From Aminipila sp032051575 (GTDB lineage Bacteria > Bacillota > Clostridia > Peptostreptococcales > Anaerovoracaceae): a DNA stretch of 64,000 bases. The position numbers were made by a program, and so were the translations under genes. Shown one piece after another: positions 54,427-62,873 of the stretch. Under the pieces are notes generated by a model. The model was not told where the DNA came from. It made no database searches and was given only the letters and a program-made list of their open reading frames with translations. Within the stretch, counting starts at the first letter, position 1, and every line of letters begins with the position of its first letter. The stretch is taken from positions 1-64,000 of the forward strand of contig NZ_DAMBYD010000003.1 of assembly GCF_032051575.1 (NCBI RefSeq), read 5' to 3'.

Positions 54427-55587
54427 ATGCCTCGAAGAGGTGAGAATATTTATAAACGTAAAGATGGGCGTTGGGAAGGCCGAATATTAAAAGATGATGG
54501 AAAATATATGTATGTCTATGCTAAAACATATAAGGAAGTAAGAGAAAAAAAGAAGAATTTACAGAAAAATGTCAGATTTCTTGAAAAAGATACACTTAAT
54601 CCAGAAAAAAGTACATCAGAATTATTTAAAGAGTGGTTAACAGGTGACCTTTCTGAACATGTAAAGCCCTCTACTTATGAGAATTATTACGTTTGTATAC
54701 AAAAATATGTTATTCCTTTTTTTGAATTAACTGATAGTAATCACATTACCGAATTTCAGATTAGTCAATTTGTAAAAACTATATATAAGAATTCTTCTAT
54801 TTCCGAATCATACAAAAAGAAAATACTTTCAATCTTCAAAACAGCACTTAAAGGTATTCTTAAAGATTATGATAACTATATATCTATTATAAATGCAGTT
54901 AAATTACCCAAAAACGGAAATCCTGTAGTACAAGTATTTTCGATAAAAGAGCAACGGCTTGTGGAAAATGCTGTACTTCATTCTACAGACAAACGTATGC
55001 TTGGAATACTGTTGTGTTTTTATACCGGTATACGGCTTGGAGAGCTCTGCGCACTAAGATGGGATGATATTGACTTTGAAGCAGGAACCATGTCAATTGT
55101 CAGAACGGTCTCACGTACTAAAACATTTCAACAGAATGGACCGAAGACCAATTTGCTTATTGGTATACCTAAAAGTGAAAAATCAGTAAGAAAAATTCCT
55201 CTTCCATATTTTTTATTAAAACTCTCAAGTGCATTGAAAATGCATATTAAAGCTGAAAATTGCTATGTTATCTCAGACTCAGATATACCAATTGATCCTC
55301 GAACATATCAGAAACTGTTTAAACAAATCCTAAAAAATGCTGATGTAAAAGACCGTAAATTTCATGCAATTAGGCATACCTTTGCCACACGTGCTTTAGA
55401 ATTAGGTGTTGATATTAAAACCCTCAGTGAAATTTTAGGACATTCTAATGTATCAATTACCCTTAATGTATATACTCACTCTCTCATGGAGCAGAAAAAA
55501 ATAGCAGTTAATAAATTGAATGAGATGCATATGAGCTATATGGAAAATCCTCCATTCTCCGTCAGTAAATCCGTCATACCTTTTTAG
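54427..55587 (+). CDS. Tyrosine recombinase (phage-type integrase)
   Basis: 386 residues from the ATG at 54427 (GGAAG upstream). The N-terminal 50 residues are an AP2-like arm-binding domain (IYKRKDGRWEGRILKDDGKYMYVYA, by parts), then a SAM-like core-binding domain (60-160), then the catalytic domain with the full set R203 (TGIRLGELCALRWDDID), H313-x-x-R316 (HAIRHTF), H339 (LGHSNVS) and Y349 (NVYTHS). Such enzymes move ICEs, phages and small islands. No other mobile-element genes (excisionase, relaxase, phage) are nearby; the gene alone lies between two inverted copies of one palindrome. Confidence 0.92.
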   Translation: MPRRGENIYKRKDGRWEGRILKDDGKYMYVYAKTYKEVREKKKNLQKNVRFLEKDTLNPEKSTSELFKEWLTGDLSEHVKPSTYENYYVCIQKYVIPFFELTDSNHITEFQISQFVKTIYKNSSISESYKKKILSIFKTALKGILKDYDNYISIINAVKLPKNGNPVVQVFSIKEQRLVENAVLHSTDKRMLGILLCFYTGIRLGELCALRWDDIDFEAGTMSIVRTVSRTKTFQQNGPKTNLLIGIPKSEKSVRKIPLPYFLLKLSSALKMHIKAENCYVISDSDIPIDPRTYQKLFKQILKNADVKDRKFHAIRHTFATRALELGVDIKTLSEILGHSNVSITLNVYTHSLMEQKKIAVNKLNEMHMSYMENPPFSVSKSVIPF

Positions 55588-55612
55588 AACAGCAGAAAGT
55601 ATAGCCTTATAC

Positions 55613-55648
55613 AACCCAGACCGCAGTTCATAATAAACTGCGGTCTGG
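55613..55648. repeat. Right palindrome flanking the integrase gene
   Basis: Same palindrome as 54211-54249 in the opposite orientation, with 13-bp matched arms (55616-55628, 55636-55648) around loop CATAATA; the last three bases of the left copy's stem are not conserved here. 26 nt after the integrase stop. No T-run follows on the plus strand. Confidence 0.8.
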
Positions 55649-55772
55649 AAATCCAATGCATTAATTATTATCTTTCCCCACAAAAACTTATTTATTCATA
55701 TCAAACAATAAATTTCTAATGAACATACCAATCACATATGTACAAATAGACCAAATAAAAAAAGGAGAAAAA

Positions 55773-56414
55773 ATGGAAGTTTCAATTTATTCGAAAACAG
55801 ATATAGAAAAGATTATCCAGTCACTTCCTAAAGATACAGTTGAGCACATGCATCGTGTTGGGATTCTTGTAAGTATGATTGCCTTAAAGCTTTATGATCT
55901 TAACTTTTATACAAAAAATTTCAATAAAGATGAATATAAATACTTTGGTGAAGCAGCCACCTATCATGACATTGGGAAGGCATGGATACCAAAAAATATT
56001 CTTATAAAGCCTGGAAAACTTACAAAAGAAGAAGCAATAAATATATACAAACATCCAGAATTTGCCAGGAGATTGTTTCATCAAATCAATGATGGCTCCA
56101 TTTCAGGAATGCCAAAGCATCTCACCAAATTGGCTTTTAATTCAGCTGTATTCCACCATGAATGGTGGAATGGAAAAGGATATCCATATAGAATTAGTCT
56201 TGATAATATTCCTCTTATTGCAAGGATAACCTCTATATGTGATGCTTATGATGCCATAACCAATCCAAGAAGCTATAGGAAAGCCAACACCCATCTATAT
56301 GCCTGCCACGAGTTAGAATCTAACGCAGGAACTCAATTTGATCCTTCACTTGTCCAAATTTTTTTAGATAGCCAGCAAGAACTTTCAGTAATAAAAGGAA
56401 CTGCCCCAAAATAA
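55773..56414 (+). CDS. HD-GYP domain protein
   Basis: 213 residues from the ATG at 55773 (AAAGGAG upstream). A stand-alone HD-GYP domain: HMHRVGILVSM, YHDIGKAWIPKNILIKPGKLT, HPEFARRLFHQI, HHEWWNGKGYP and IARITSICDAYDAIT keep the metal ligands of the family. Family members degrade cyclic-di-GMP. No sensor, receiver or membrane segment, so it is probably a soluble enzyme. It shares the integrase strand, 185 nt after it; its last codons form part of the terminator. Confidence 0.87.
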   Translation: MEVSIYSKTDIEKIIQSLPKDTVEHMHRVGILVSMIALKLYDLNFYTKNFNKDEYKYFGEAATYHDIGKAWIPKNILIKPGKLTKEEAINIYKHPEFARRLFHQINDGSISGMPKHLTKLAFNSAVFHHEWWNGKGYPYRISLDNIPLIARITSICDAYDAITNPRSYRKANTHLYACHELESNAGTQFDPSLVQIFLDSQQELSVIKGTAPK

Positions 56415-56460
56415 ACTAGAAACTATGTGCTAATTTATTTTGAGGCAGTCCTTTTTATTA
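56394..56460 (+). terminator. Terminator overlapping the end of the HD-GYP gene
   Basis: Left arm 56394-56416 (spans the last codons and stop) pairs with 56435-56455 over about 20 bp with a few mismatches, followed by TTTT. Confidence 0.75.
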
Positions 56461-56502
56461 TTAATTTAAGAAGTTTGCATTATATATAAATCTACTATAT
56501 AT

Positions 56503-56766
56503 TTATTTAATATATGAATTTATTGTATCCGCACCTTCTTTATGTGCGTGATAAAAAACTCTTAATTCTTTATTCTGATCAAACTCATATCTGGTTTCTT
56601 CCAAAAGGCCATTTGCTTCTGCAGTCATTAAAGCTTCAACTACTGCTGGTTTTCTTAAAGCTTTAAAATTACCATATTGTGCCTTTAAAGCTTCAATAAC
56701 GTCGTCTGCACTGGCTTCTTTTATAGTCGTAAAGTATTTTAAAATAGCATAATTTAATGGTTTCAT
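56503..56766 (-). CDS. Small winged-helix-like protein next to a DMT transporter
   Basis: 87 residues, preceded by AAAGGAGG. Predicted all-alpha with a final hairpin (LLEETRYEFDQNKELRVFYHAH), which fits a winged-helix fold. It follows the DMT gene by 4 nt. No recognised family name; may regulate or bind to the transporter's product. Confidence 0.6.
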   Translation of the reverse strand: MKPLNYAILKYFTTIKEASADDVIEALKAQYGNFKALRKPAVVEALMTAEANGLLEETRYEFDQNKELRVFYHAHKEGADTINSYIK

Positions 56767-56770
56767 ACAA

Positions 56771-57865
56771 TTAAGCCTCCTTTTTTCTTAATAAATCTAA
56801 TGGATTTACTGCCATTACAAGTATTCCGAAAGACATAACTACAGCTGCAATCCAAGCGATTGGAGCTAAAGCCCATCCATCCTGTCCAACAATTAAGCCA
56901 AGGATAATCCATGCACATAATGGTGAAAAGAATGAATAAGTAGCATTAGTAGCCATACCAAGTGCTGTACCGCACATACTGTTACCTTTATACCATAAGT
57001 TATAACAGTAAACTGATAAAAATCCACTGATAGCAAACCAAATCATAGCTCCGCCATCTGTTGCTGCCTTAGCAAGAAGATCAAGTGAAAAACCTAAGCT
57101 TCCACTTGAAATAATTCCAAATAAAGGCACTAAGATTATTAAATTTGTAAGTCCAGAAGTAATCTGTCTTATAGTAATACCGATTTCATAATCAACCATA
57201 CAAGTTGCATATCCAGCTACACAGCCTTCAATACCCCATCCTAAAGCAGCAACAAACGCTACAATCATACCTAGTACAAGGCCTTCTGGAGCTTCTCCAC
57301 CAAACCCAGTACTTGCAATCATAAAGCTTGCTCCAAAACAAATAGCAATACCAAGCATAGTACGTGCAGTAAGCTTCTGCTTATATAATATTCTACTTAA
57401 GATTGCACCAACTGCAGGGCATAATGCAGTGATTGGTACGACAATCGTACCTGCAAGCTGTAAACTTACAACATAGGCAGTTGAAGCAATTGGTCCTCCA
57501 GCAAGTGCTGCAATTGCGATTAATGCTCCTGGTTTTGTTTTTACACTTCTAAAGAAGTCGCCAAGCTTTCCTTTATATGCTGCAATTAGTACTGCCCAAA
57601 CAGCACTAATCGTATCATTAATAGCCGCACCTAAAGCTCCCAACAAATAAGTAATTGCTATTGCTGGCAAAACAGAATTTGCTCCATACCATTCTGCCCA
57701 AATTCCAGTAGACATTCCTAAGGTTAAAAATGCAGTATAAAGTCCATAAAATAGTCCTGAAATTATGCCAATTATAATACCTCTTTTAAAAAAACTTGAT
57801 GATAACTTGTTTTTGGCTTCCAACAGATTTGCATCAGCTGTTCCAGCCATCAAAACATCCTTCAT
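56771..57865 (-). CDS. DMT (EamA-like) family transporter
   Basis: 364 residues, about 10 transmembrane segments. The arrangement of two EamA-type halves fits DMT: GLFYGLYTAFLTLGMSTG in the first and LGWGIEGCVAGYA, GFLSVYCYNLWYKGNSMCGTALGMAT in the second. Start ATG 57865 has GAAGGGAG upstream. Substrate unknown. Forms an operon with the small 87-residue gene. Confidence 0.8.
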   Translation of the reverse strand: MKDVLMAGTADANLLEAKNKLSSSFFKRGIIIGIISGLFYGLYTAFLTLGMSTGIWAEWYGANSVLPAIAITYLLGALGAAINDTISAVWAVLIAAYKGKLGDFFRSVKTKPGALIAIAALAGGPIASTAYVVSLQLAGTIVVPITALCPAVGAILSRILYKQKLTARTMLGIAICFGASFMIASTGFGGEAPEGLVLGMIVAFVAALGWGIEGCVAGYATCMVDYEIGITIRQITSGLTNLIILVPLFGIISSGSLGFSLDLLAKAATDGGAMIWFAISGFLSVYCYNLWYKGNSMCGTALGMATNATYSFFSPLCAWIILGLIVGQDGWALAPIAWIAAVVMSFGILVMAVNPLDLLRKKEA

Positions 57866-57992
57866 AAAAATCTCCCTTCATATCTTTTATATCTTTTTTA
57901 ATACAAAAGTTATTTTAAGCCTTCCCCTATAGGGTAATGTCAACATTTTTTTTGCTTTTTTTCAAATTTCGACATTTCCTTATTTTGCATAC

Positions 57993-58030
57993 AAAAAAAT
58001 CTCGGAAAGTAATATTACTTTGCGAGATTT
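57993..58030 (-). terminator. Terminator of sigH
   Basis: Minus strand AAATCTCG (58023-58030) pairs with CGAGATTT (57997-58004), with an inner AAAGTAAT/ATTACTTT stem, followed by TTTT. Confidence 0.85.
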
Positions 58031-58039
58031 TCGTCTTTT

Positions 58040-58654
58040 TTATACCCCATTTAAATGGTTTTCTAATTTTTTCCTTATTCTCTGTAATGCATTATCTATT
58101 GATTTTGGAGATTTATCCATCAACTTTCCAATTTCATAATAATTTTTCCCTTGAAGAAATTCCACCAGCACTTTACTTTCTAACTCACTAAAAAAGCTTT
58201 TCCCCTGGTTTTCCAACCTCTCCATTTTTTCTTTCATTATTATAATAGATTCAGGATTTTCTTCAAAATTTGAAGGCAATGTATCTGCAATGCTTAAATC
58301 ATTATTCTCATTAGAACTGTTATTGTCTATGGAAATTGACGTGTTCAAAGGGGAATATTTCATCCTAGTTGCTTGTTTAACTGCTGTTAAAATCTGCCTG
58401 TTTATACAAAGGTCTGCATATGTTCTAAAACTTGCATTTTTTCCTTCCTTGTAACTATGAATAGCTTTAAAAAGCCCAATCATACCTTCTTGCATCACAT
58501 CTTCCGCATCAGCACCTGCAACAAAATAAAAATGAGATTTGTTCTTTATAACCGTCTTATACTTTCGAATCAAAATTTCTTCAGCAAGGTCATCTCTAGC
58601 CTGCGCTAATACTACAAGCTGTTCATCACTTAATTGACTATAATCTTCCTGCAT
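58040..58654 (-). CDS. sigH: RNA polymerase sigma factor SigH
   Basis: 204 residues. Region 2 EILIRKYKTVIKNKSHFYFVAGADAEDVMQEGMIGLFKAI (by parts) and region 4 LLVEFLQGKNYYEIGKLMDKSPKSIDNALQRIRKKL (by parts: first residues are ESKVLVEF). In spore-formers it directs early sporulation and post-exponential genes; in others, competence. Overlaps the 3' end of rlmB by 17 nt, the usual rlmB-sigH order in Firmicutes. Confidence 0.93.
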   Translation of the reverse strand: MQEDYSQLSDEQLVVLAQARDDLAEEILIRKYKTVIKNKSHFYFVAGADAEDVMQEGMIGLFKAIHSYKEGKNASFRTYADLCINRQILTAVKQATRMKYSPLNTSISIDNNSSNENNDLSIADTLPSNFEENPESIIIMKEKMERLENQGKSFFSELESKVLVEFLQGKNYYEIGKLMDKSPKSIDNALQRIRKKLENHLNGV

Positions 58655-59393
58655 CTCTTTGTTTTCTTACCTCACACATTAAAACCGCAGCAGCATTAGA
58701 AGCATTTAAAGATGTAATTTTGCCTACCATAGGTATGGACACAACAAAATCACATTTTTCTTTAACTAACCGACTTATGCCAAAGCCCTCGCTACCTATA
58801 ACTATGGCTGCCGCACCCTTTAAATCCGTTTTATAATAAGAGTCACCATCCATATCACAGGCATAAATCCAAATACCTTTTTCCTTTAGGCTGTCTATGG
58901 TTTGTGCTATATTAGAAACTTTAGCACAAGAAACATATTCTACAGCTCCTGCAGATGCTTTTGCAACCACGTCAGTAATGCCCACCGATCTCCTTTTCGG
59001 AATAATAATTCCGTGAGCTCCACAAACTTCTGCCGTACGCATAATTGCGCCTAAATTATGGGGGTCTTCCAAATTGTCCAGAATCATTATAAATGGTGGT
59101 TCACCACGTTTTTGGGCAGTCTCAAGGATGTCTTCTACTTCACAATAACTATACAAAGATACATAAGCAACTACCCCTTGATGAGGACTACCATTTGAAA
59201 GCCTGTCTAATGTAGATTTATCCGCCATAGTAATGGGAATTTTCTTATCTTTTGCCATTCCCACAATTTTCTTTATAGAACCTTCAGCACCTTTACCTAC
59301 AATCAGTTTCTCTATTTCTCTATCATTTCGTAATGCTTCCATCACAGGATTTCTTCCTACAATAATGTTGTTGTTTGTGTTATCTGTTTCCAC
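58638..59393 (-). CDS. rlmB: 23S rRNA (guanosine-2'-O-)-methyltransferase RlmB (SpoU family)
   Basis: 251 residues from a GTG (59391-59393) with AGGAGA 7 nt upstream and 1 nt after the folA stop. The longer frame to 59516 overlaps folA by 122 nt and is rejected. Blocks: VGRNPVMEALRN (substrate-binding N-terminus), HQGVVAYVS, ILDNLEDPHNLGAIMRTAEVCGAHGI (by parts), VIGSEGFGISRLVKEKCD and VSIPMVGKITSLNASNAAAV (SPOUT knot). Methylates G2251 of 23S rRNA in E. coli. Confidence 0.93.
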   Translation of the reverse strand: METDNTNNNIIVGRNPVMEALRNDREIEKLIVGKGAEGSIKKIVGMAKDKKIPITMADKSTLDRLSNGSPHQGVVAYVSLYSYCEVEDILETAQKRGEPPFIMILDNLEDPHNLGAIMRTAEVCGAHGIIIPKRRSVGITDVVAKASAGAVEYVSCAKVSNIAQTIDSLKEKGIWIYACDMDGDSYYKTDLKGAAAIVIGSEGFGISRLVKEKCDFVVSIPMVGKITSLNASNAAAVLMCEVRKQRDAGRL

Positions 59394-59394
59394 A

Positions 59395-59880
59395 CTATTT
59401 TCTCCTATATTCTGTAAATTTGTATTGTAAGCCCTTATGCTCCTGCATATCACTTTCCCAAACCAGTTCAACATCCTGACGTTTGTCAAGGTTTTCAAAA
59501 TGTCTGTCAGCATCAAAAGTATTAAAGATCTTCGTTATAAAATATGTATCACACTTTTCCAGCATATCAGCATAAACCTTTGCTCCTCCAATAATGTACA
59601 CATCATTTGAATCATATTGCTCTAATTCTTTAAATAGCTCCTCTTCAGAATGGCATACAGTGCAATCTGCAGTATACTCTTTATCAGAAGATAAAACAAT
59701 ATTTGTTCTTCCTAATAAAGGTTTCTGTCCAGGCAGTGACTCTAAAGTTTTTCGCCCCATCACCACAACTTTCCCAAATGTTTTTTCCTTAAAATATTTT
59801 AAATCATTTGGAATATAAGTAAGTAAATTATTATCCTTACCTATACCCCAATTGTTGTCCACCGCTACAATTATCCTCAT
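59395..59880 (-). CDS. folA: Dihydrofolate reductase
   Basis: 161 residues. MRIIVAVDNNWGIGKDNNLL, VVMGRKTLESLP, NIVLSSD and VYIIGGAKVYADML are the family blocks. Regenerates tetrahydrofolate, needed after thymidylate synthase (thyA, 61.3 kb). Preceded by AAAGGAG; followed by rlmB after 1 nt. Confidence 0.96.
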   Translation of the reverse strand: MRIIVAVDNNWGIGKDNNLLTYIPNDLKYFKEKTFGKVVVMGRKTLESLPGQKPLLGRTNIVLSSDKEYTADCTVCHSEEELFKELEQYDSNDVYIIGGAKVYADMLEKCDTYFITKIFNTFDADRHFENLDKRQDVELVWESDMQEHKGLQYKFTEYRRK

Positions 59881-59994
59881 GTATATTGCTCCTTTTATTT
59901 ATAAATATATTCATATCTTGAAAATGCTATATTTATATATCTTATTTTTTAGAAGTATATCAACAAATGAGCTATGCGTCAAGTTGTCATCGCT

Positions 59995-60900
59995 TTAAAG
60001 GGTTAAGCGTATGCCATCATATGCTGCAATAGTTTTGGGGAAAATTTTACGTACATTATCAATGTATATTTCTGGTTTCGTCAAAGCGGGACTATAATGG
60101 GTGAGCCATAACTTTTTTACTGCTGCTTCTTTTGCAAGCTCTGCACTATCAGAATATATCATATGTCCTTTTTTAGATATCACATCATGCTTGTCCGTCT
60201 CGCCATACATTCCTTCGCTTATGAGTAAATCTGCGCCATATGCAAAAGGTATCATTGTATTCATAAGTTGCGTATCTGTAAAGTAGCAAACTCTAATAGA
60301 AGGTCTTTCACCATCCAATACTGCTTCAGGGCTTATGACACGGCCATCTTCTAATCTCACGCATTGACCTTCATGAAGAGTTTTATAATATATCTTTGGT
60401 ATTCCAAGCTCACTGGCCTTTTGAGGATTAAATATTGGTTTACGTTTTGCTGTAATTCCATACCCAAAACAGGGAACACCATGATTTAGAGGTAAGTAAG
60501 AGATTGTTAATCCACTTTCCTCAAAATCTCCCGCTTCTTCTAATTCTTTTATTTTAAGCGGATATGGAAGAATCGGTGCAATTACAGTTAAAGACCTTAT
60601 TATTCTTTCTAAGCCAACTGGCCCTACTATGGTAAGCGGCGTTGTTTTGCCGCTATTCCCCAAAGTAAGCAACAGACCCGGTAAACCTGCTATATGATCC
60701 GCATGAAAATGGGTAATCAGTAGCATGTGTAGATGACTGAGTTTGCATCGGGCTTTTTTAAGCGCTATCTGCGTACCTTCCCCACAATCAATTAAAAAAC
60801 CTTTACCCTTATACTCCATCCAGCAAGAGGACAGCCATCTATTTTCCAAAGGCATCATCCCACCTGTTCCGGGTAAACACACATCTAATATTTTGCTCAT
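59995..60900 (-). CDS. rnz: Ribonuclease Z (tRNA 3' endonuclease)
   Basis: 301 residues. Metallo-beta-lactamase fold with GTGGMMPLENRWLSSCWM at the start and THFHADHIAGLPGLLLTLG (H-x-H-x-D-H), LTHYSPA near the end. Shorter exosite loop than in some relatives. Trims tRNA precursors lacking encoded CCA. Start with GGAG upstream; followed by folA after 114 nt. Confidence 0.92.
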   Translation of the reverse strand: MSKILDVCLPGTGGMMPLENRWLSSCWMEYKGKGFLIDCGEGTQIALKKARCKLSHLHMLLITHFHADHIAGLPGLLLTLGNSGKTTPLTIVGPVGLERIIRSLTVIAPILPYPLKIKELEEAGDFEESGLTISYLPLNHGVPCFGYGITAKRKPIFNPQKASELGIPKIYYKTLHEGQCVRLEDGRVISPEAVLDGERPSIRVCYFTDTQLMNTMIPFAYGADLLISEGMYGETDKHDVISKKGHMIYSDSAELAKEAAVKKLWLTHYSPALTKPEIYIDNVRKIFPKTIAAYDGIRLTL

Positions 60901-60947
60901 CTACTGGCTCTCCATTTTAAACAATTCATCGCAATAAATTACTTTTA

Positions 60948-61094
60948 CTATTTACTTTTTTCATTTTTACCGTTATGAACACCTATTTTATGTCCATTTA
61001 TTATCCCTAGATCTTCATTTTCCTTCGGATTAATCTTTCTTAGCTCAGGATTGCTTTTTGGCCTGTCTTTCATTCTATTTTTGTTATTATCCAT
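60948..61094 (-). CDS. Tiny hydrophilic Asn/Lys-rich protein, unknown
   Basis: 48 residues (MDNNKNRMKDRPKSNPELRK at the start, GHKIGVHNGKNEK near the end), preceded by AAAGGAAG. Below a 60-residue cut-off. No hydrophobic segment. 47 nt upstream of rnz on the same strand. Similar in flavour to the protein at 19068-19193, not obviously homologous. Confidence 0.55.
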   Translation of the reverse strand: MDNNKNRMKDRPKSNPELRKINPKENEDLGIINGHKIGVHNGKNEKSK

Positions 61095-61274
61095 GGTATC
61101 TTCCTTTCGTATTATGACCTATCCCAATTTGTGAAGCAAATTGTCGGAAGGACAAATATATTATTAATATATACCCTTATTATTTATATATATATATAGA
61201 TTTATTCAACCAATATGGCTCGCCACCTTGTGTAACACATGCTGGTATTTCTCTTTTGTAATGAAGGGAAATAA

Positions 61275-61304
61275 ATAAACCGGCTTGTCACTAAGCCGGT
61301 TTAT
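61275..61304 (-). terminator. Terminator of thyA
   Basis: Minus strand AAACCGGCTT (61293-61302) pairs with AAGCCGGTTT (61277-61286) around a 6-nt loop, followed by ATTTATTT. The neighbouring 61095-61270 gap is AT-rich without a gene. Confidence 0.75.
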
Positions 61305-61312
61305 AACTAATC

Positions 61313-62143
61313 TTAAATCGCAATGGGTATATTTTTAATTTGAGGATTTTTTTCGTAATGCTCAATTTTGATATCATCTATTGTGAATTTATAAAAATCC
61401 TTAATCTCTGGGTTCAACGAAAATTTAGGTGCTGAAAACTGTGGTCTATTTATCATTTCTTCTATAACTGGCACATGGCGGTCATAAATATGTGCATCTG
61501 CAATAACATGTACCAACTCTCCAGCTTCAAAGCCACATACTTGTGCCAGCATATGTACTAAAATAGAATATTGGACAACATTCCAGTTATTTGCAGCTAA
61601 AATATCTTGGGAACGCTGATTTAATATAGCATTTAACTTATTTCCCGTGACATTAAAAGTCATGCTGTAAGCACATGGTTCTAAATTCATTTCAGTTAAA
61701 TCGTGAAAATTAAATATATTAGTCAGTATTCTTCTTGAATATGGCGTATTTTTAAGTTGCCAAATAACGTTGTCTACCTGGTCCATTACCCCTTGAGCAA
61801 ACTTATATTTCTGGGCCAATTGATAGCCATAAGCCTTACCAATGGTTCCTTGCTCATCAGCCCATTCATCCCAAATGTGACTGTTTAAATCTTCAATTTT
61901 ATTTGATTTTTTCTGCCAAATCCATAGTAATTCGTCAAAAGCGGATTTTATAGCTGTTGGTCTTAAGGTCAGTGCAGGGAACTCCTCCTGCAAGTTATAT
62001 CTGTTTACTACCCCAAAGCGCTTTATTGTATGTGCAGGGGTTCCATCCTCCCATTTTGCTCTAACAATTTGTCCCTCTGAAGAATATCCATTTTCTAATA
62101 TGTCTCTGCACATATTTACAAATAATCCATCTGCTTTACTCAT
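61313..62143 (-). CDS. thyA: Thymidylate synthase ThyA (divergent type)
   Basis: 276 residues from the ATG at 62143 (AAAGGTG upstream). dUMP + methylene-THF -> dTMP. Conserved: LEPCAYSMTFNV with catalytic Cys (usual PPCH), NQRSQDILAANNWNVVQY (usual QRSxD...N) and DAHIYDRHVP (usual HIYxNH). This PCAY form differs from E. coli ThyA and fits a Clostridia-type branch. DHFR and mrnC lie near by. Confidence 0.9.
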   Translation of the reverse strand: MSKADGLFVNMCRDILENGYSSEGQIVRAKWEDGTPAHTIKRFGVVNRYNLQEEFPALTLRPTAIKSAFDELLWIWQKKSNKIEDLNSHIWDEWADEQGTIGKAYGYQLAQKYKFAQGVMDQVDNVIWQLKNTPYSRRILTNIFNFHDLTEMNLEPCAYSMTFNVTGNKLNAILNQRSQDILAANNWNVVQYSILVHMLAQVCGFEAGELVHVIADAHIYDRHVPVIEEMINRPQFSAPKFSLNPEIKDFYKFTIDDIKIEHYEKNPQIKNIPIAI

Positions 62144-62189
62144 TCTTTTCACCTTTCAACATACTAAATCTAATTTTATTCTCTTGTTT

Positions 62190-62387
62190 CTACATTATAA
62201 AATATTTCACAATAATGCCGACAACTCCAAATACTATTATTGCTAAATATACTTTGGCGTCGGTGCTCCAGCCTCTTTGCGGATGCTCCCGATTGTATTC
62301 ATCATTTTGTTTTCCGATTTCTCGATTAGTTAAGTAATAGTCCCATATGAAATCTTTAAACTTATTTCTTACTTTTTTTCCTGACAT
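62190..62387 (-). CDS. Small single-pass membrane protein, unknown
   Basis: 65 residues from the ATG at 62387, GGAG upstream. Basic, polar N-terminus (MSGKKVRNKFKDFIWDYYLT) and a C-terminal transmembrane helix (VYLAIIVFGVVGIIVKYFIM). It overlaps the end of mrnC by 26 nt. Unknown function. Confidence 0.6.
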   Translation of the reverse strand: MSGKKVRNKFKDFIWDYYLTNREIGKQNDEYNREHPQRGWSTDAKVYLAIIVFGVVGIIVKYFIM

Positions 62388-62796
62388 CACTAATCTCCGC
62401 CTTGTCTATCAGTGCTATTGCCTGATCAATTACCTCTTCCTGTCTTTCTATATTTCCTGACAAATATAGAAAGCCTACAAGAGCCTCAAACGCTGTTGCC
62501 AGTTTGTATGTAACAGGATCAGCATTTTGGGGCTTAGACGTTATTTTCTTATTTCTTGCACGTTTTACAAGAGTTTGTTCACTTTCAGTCAACGATCCCA
62601 TCATCTTCTTTATAGCTAAAGCCTGCCCTTCAGCGCGAACAAACTTTACTGCCAATTTATTCTGTTTGTTTACATTAACAGAATCCTTTTGCAAAACGTA
62701 TTTACGTACATATACCTCATATACTGCATCACCTATATAGGCTAGGGCTGTTGTGTTAATTTTATTTACTTCCATCTGTAAATCCTTATTCTTCAC
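62362..62796 (-). CDS. mrnC: Mini-ribonuclease III MrnC
   Basis: 144 residues. INTTALAYIGDAVYEVYVRKYV carries the RNase III catalytic helix (YIGDAVYE), with LAVKFVRAEGQALAI and the second acidic block AFEALVGFLYLSG. No dsRNA-binding domain, as usual. Matures 23S rRNA. Start is the GTG at 62796; an ATG at 62775 with a weak site is an alternative. Between cysS and the thyA region, the normal place. Confidence 0.93.
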   Translation of the reverse strand: MKNKDLQMEVNKINTTALAYIGDAVYEVYVRKYVLQKDSVNVNKQNKLAVKFVRAEGQALAIKKMMGSLTESEQTLVKRARNKKITSKPQNADPVTYKLATAFEALVGFLYLSGNIERQEEVIDQAIALIDKAEISDVRKKSKK

Positions 62797-62804
62797 TTGC
62801 GCAA

Positions 62805-62836
62805 AATACCCTTTCTCAATATATCAAAAGGGTATT
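62805..62836 (-). other. Hairpin between cysS and mrnC
   Basis: AATACCCTTT (62805-62814) and AAAGGGTATT (62827-62836) form a 10-bp stem with a 12-nt loop. On the minus strand only TT follows, so it may be a weak terminator or processing site. Confidence 0.45.
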
Positions 62837-62873
62837 CTGGTTAATAGTCTTATTTGTTTAGTTCTACTGTCTA

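Noticed and set aside
54022..54427. tRNA-Thr as the attachment site of the integrase
   Set aside because: The recombinase lies on the 5' side of the tRNA, while such elements normally enter the 3' end; no second copy of the tRNA end is visible on the far side.
59395..59516. Long start of rlmB inside folA
   Set aside because: A GTG with a good ribosome site 1 nt after folA gives a normal-length protein.
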